From Mycteria americana (Eukaryota > Chordata > Aves > Ciconiiformes > Ciconiidae), in assembly GCF_035582795.1 (NCBI RefSeq), contig NC_134374.1, forward strand, positions 24,567,798-24,631,797: 64,000 bases of DNA. Direction: 5' to 3'. Under the pieces are notes generated by a model that saw only the letters and a list, made by a program, of their open reading frames with translations, made no database searches and was not told where the DNA came from. The stretch's first letter is position 1, and the number at the start of each line of letters is the position of its first letter. This document shows positions 60,601 to 64,000 of the stretch, piece after piece. Position numbers and translations under genes: made by a program.

Positions 60601-62085
60601 AAACCCAGACTTGCGAAGAAAAACATCCAAATAAAGTAACAGAAAATTGTCCAAGCATTTCTAACACGGTTTAGCCCCAGACTGATGACAGGGTGGTGGA
60701 GGAGTCACCCCCACTTCCCAGGCCAGGCTGCATCAAGGGTTTGCGACGGGCAGAAATTTCTGGCCTGACAAAATCGCGTTCCCTCGGCCTCTTGGCACAC
60801 GAAGAGGCTGCATCACGCAGCGATGGGAATATGTATTACACAAACACCTTCACCTGGGCACGGTTTTCTGTGCAATTCAGTCTGTAAGAAATCTGGGTGA
60901 AGCAACAGAAGTAATAACAAGCAGTGGGGCTTGTTATCGAAATTTTTCACCTTAAGCAATATTTATGAGGCTGCTGCTTCCTTGCTTACTTAAAAGACTC
61001 GAGGATATTGAACCTGGAGACTGCACTAAGAAGACAGCTTTGCACAGATAGCTGTCTCCCCTTTCTCAGTGCCAAGACCCCAGTTTCAGATAGCCCAAAA
61101 TGGATGGCCGCAAGGATATATCTATAACACCCATATGTATGCTACACATTAACACTTGCATTCAGACACTACCAGCACCACCATTGCAGACCTCACTTTT
61201 CCCCAGCGTTCATTCTTCCTTGAGTTTCTATTCCTGTAAAAGTTAATATTAGATTGCCTGAGAAAGAACGGAGTGTTCATTTATCGGGACAAGATGATTT
61301 GCAAGCTGATTTGCATTAATTTTGAAAGTAAGATTTTTTTTTTGTTCCTGTTTCTTTCCAGGAAAAACTAAAGTCATATGAGAGCAAACCCTGCCTTGCC
61401 TGGTTTTGATCACTTGGCATACTTAGAACCAAACTCCTCAAAGTAAATATTTCCTATGAAGATCATTATGGGTGTGACCAACATGTAAGGAACAGCAACA
61501 GGAAAATACTGCTTTAAACCCAATACCACATCATGTTGCATTCATTAGTCACTTGACATCGTAGCTGGAACAGGAAAAAATAAAAAGGCATGGAGCAGAA
61601 TGATATTTCAGTTTGTTAAAGGCTTCTGAAGCCGTACAATTACCCGCCCCCGAACTGCAGGAGTTCTCCACGTCTGCCAGGGCAGCAGCTGCTGCCGCGT
61701 GCGCGTTCACCGATGCCGGCTTAGGTGAGCACAGGGAGGCAGGAGGGTCTGAGAGTTTCTGCTCGGCTCATAACCGTGCCCGAAGCTGTTACCAAAGAGA
61801 TATCCCACATGGGTCCCCAAGGTATGATTTGGGAGATGATGCCTTGCTCCCTGCATCACGAAAGAGAAATAACAATTTTAGCAGGGTAAAAGCAGCAGCC
61901 AGGACAGCCCAATCCAGGAGCTGCACCTTCAGCTCCCGCGCGGCACGGCCAGGAGGTCCCTGGCCGGCTGGGGTGGACGAGCAGGCAGGGAGCAGCCGTG
62001 GCTGCCTGCGACTCCTGCCCAGGACGCGCTCCGGGAAGCTCGCCAGCTCTTGCATGCTAAAAACCAGCCTTACTTTATATTTAGC

Positions 62086-62111
62086 AAAAAAAAAAAAAAA
62101 AAAAAAAAAAA
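62086..62111. repeat. A26 homopolymer
   Basis: Twenty-six uninterrupted A. CR1 elements do not leave poly(A) tails, and I see no retrocopied gene upstream of it, so it is most simply a slippage-grown tract. Confidence 0.95.
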
Positions 62112-62406
62112 GACGCAGTCCCGCACGGTGCTGGAGGAAGGAAGATAAGGCAGCGGTTCTCCTTCCTCCCCGGCCACCCAATGGAAAGGCCATGCTTTAT
62201 CTGGTGAAGGCAGGGCTGCCCAGCTCCTGCTGCCGAGTGAGGGGGCACGGCACCAGGGACAGGGTTTTTAAGAAATAAAGCAGCAGTTTAACAGCAGAAA
62301 GCGTGGCCAAATGGCCCCGGGTGTGAGCAAGGTGATGGCCATCCCGGACGGGCTGCAGTGCTTCACTGGCGGGTTACGCCTTCCCACTTGTAAACCAGCT
62401 TTTTAA

Positions 62407-62511
62407 TCATAATTTCCGCTAGCTGGTAAAAAATCATTCATAGTAATAATAATAATAATCAGAATTTCTGCTAACTGATCAAAAGTAATTCATGGTAGTA
62501 ATAATAGCAAT
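62407..62511. repeat. Diverged 52-bp tandem duplication with (AAT)n
   Basis: Two adjacent units share the order ATC-TAATTTCYGCTARCTG, a short A-rich spacer, ATTCATRGTA and an ATA/AAT run. Several substitutions separate them, so this duplication is older than the others in the window. Confidence 0.7.
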
Positions 62512-64000
62512 TTTGCCATCCTTTGCACCATTGATGCAATTCTAAGTGAAGGACTTGATGAGGCTCAATGAGAGACGCCGACCAAAACTGAACGCCAAAT
62601 CCTACATTTTCGCAAGAGATTTTTCATAGAAATGCACTCAAGCACTATAATATTATACGCAAATATTCAGGAGGTCAGGATACTTGGAATATGCCATAAT
62701 TATCACAGCTCTGTCTACTGCTCTAGGCTTTCAAGGGTATTAAATCGAATTTACGCTGTACCTGAGCGAGCTGAGCCCTTGGTCGCCGATTACGGGAGTT
62801 GGTTGGGAAATGCATGCGTGCCTCCTGTTAACACAGACAGCTTTAATATTACTCAAACAGCAAGAAACACGCTCTCTCCGCCCGGCACCGCCTGCCCTTC
62901 CGCTCCCCCTCGGGTGACGCTCGATGTACCTGTCCGCAGCGTTACAGCATCGTGAGGTTATTACAGAAGAACGGGTGGAAATTAAGGAAGGGCAAATATT
63001 AATTTCCCAATAAGTGACTTTGCTTTACTTTGCCACAAGATGGAGCCTTGAGATTAAACCATTTGTTTGAGGGTTGATTGTTATTTAAGACAATTAAGCC
63101 ACATTTAAAGATGCATGTTTAGTTTTCTCAGATGACTATCTGTGTTTTTTTAATGAATCATATTTTTCATCATCTCTTATTAGTCAGATATGAGGAAACT
63201 CTGAAGACTCTGCCAAAATAGGTGCCACTCTGGCGTAACTCAGTAGAGGAAGATGTTGAACAATGTGGCTTTTCTTCTTCAATAAGAAATCATACTCCGA
63301 TACCATGCGATATTCTGGGAGGGGACGAGATGGTAGAAGAAAGAGCACTTTGTGGAAAAGCTGAGGCATCAACGAGGGATAAAAGGAAGATATTTGGGAG
63401 GCAGAAGGGGTTTTTTTCCTCATTTGCCTTCTGGTTCAATTTTACTTCTGCAAAATCCCCTAGTTATATATCCCACAGTTATTTCTGAAGAATGATAGAA
63501 AATTATCAATGCAAATATTTTGCTGAGTTTCAGCATTTGATATCAGCAGCAAAATTTAAGAGACAGCTGTCCCAGCAGCATATTCCTCCCTGACCTTTGT
63601 CAACAGGCACTTCCCCAAAATATAAAGCCTACATATATAAATTTCATGTCTCTTTTGATTTCACTTCCCTTCAGCCTGGAGGGATTGAACATTTTGTTTT
63701 GTAAGTGCTTTTCTGGTGGGTTGTCTTCTTTTTTCTACTTGAAGTTATTGCGGAAAAACTGGGAAAAGAAGTGAGGTTTGGATTTTCCTCTGAGGGCACC
63801 TGAGCTCTAGAAAAGTCTCCGAAAGTGGGTTTTACAGGGGAAAAAAAAAATCTTCTGTATGTGGGCGTCACCGCTGAGAGCAATAGTTGCATGGCTCCAG
63901 CGGTTCCCACTCCTGCAGGGACTTGGGCCAGCAAGGAGAAGAGCTGGAGGAGAAAAAGCCAAATTTTGAACCCAACTCAGCAGAAGGCAGGGGCACGATA

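Larger units (their letters stand above)
50991..64000. other. Gene-free region at window end
   Basis: No recognisable gene on either strand. It contains a possible MIR fragment (55295-55395), AT-rich enhancer-like stretches (56310-56720, 62990-63170), a short inverted repeat with AAGGTATA repeats (60542-60600), an A26 run (62086-62111) and a diverged 52-bp duplication (62407-62511). A 221-codon plus-strand frame at 61613-62278 reads through the A26 run and is not credible as a gene. Confidence 0.6.

Noticed and set aside
61613..62278. A 221-codon plus-strand frame
   Set aside because: It runs through an A26 homopolymer (read as polylysine) and low-complexity alanine sequence, and no family was recognised.
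1..64000. CRISPR array, phage, operon or secondary-metabolite cluster
   Set aside because: The tandem arrays here lack the constant-repeat/unique-spacer pattern, and the sequence is vertebrate with spliced exons and CR1 elements.

Overview
The window looks like vertebrate, and specifically bird, nuclear DNA. It holds one recognisable protein-coding gene with introns, three 3' ends of a single young CR1 LINE subfamily (the main avian retrotransposon), a GC-rich CpG-island promoter region, long homopolymer and homopurine tracts, and wide gene-free stretches. I see no prokaryotic operons, phage genes or CRISPR array. I cannot name the species from sequence alone. The single gene is TBX22, a T-box transcription factor of craniofacial (palate and tongue) development, read on the minus strand from about 23181 down to 17547. 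All eight coding exons can be placed. Their splice phases agree, they assemble to 1470 nt (489 residues plus stop), and the predicted protein can be followed from the N-terminal [18 protein letters not shown] to the C-terminal INHCL. Exons 1 to 7 fit in about 2.2 kb of GC-rich DNA (21019-23181). A 2.9-kb intron then leads to the long last exon (17547-18157). A likely 3' UTR runs on towards a poly(A) signal near 16376. Upstream of the start codon lie a GC-rich 5' leader with a 12-codon uORF, then a 550-bp almost pure purine tract (23632-24181) interrupted by a 55-bp CR1 tail, then a (GCCGY)n microsatellite and a second CpG-rich block (to about 24760). The rest is apparently a regulatory gene desert: 1-16375 downstream of the gene, and 24.8-64 kb upstream of it. 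The only supportable features there are CR1 copies (38.9 and 50.3 kb), a possible old MIR-type SINE (55.3 kb), several mini- and microsatellites, inverted repeats, and AT-rich low-CpG stretches that look like conserved noncoding elements. I saw no second gene and no clearly new biological system. The observations most worth checking are: a nine-unit minisatellite in TBX22 intron 5 that starts at the first intronic base and copies the splice-donor sequence; the purine tract upstream of the gene; a PBX-MEIS decamer inside a cluster of MEIS half-sites at 4.7 kb; a higher-order G-rich minisatellite at 41.1-41.55 kb; and a promoter-like CCAAT/octamer/TATA arrangement at 31.6 kb with no coding gene behind it.
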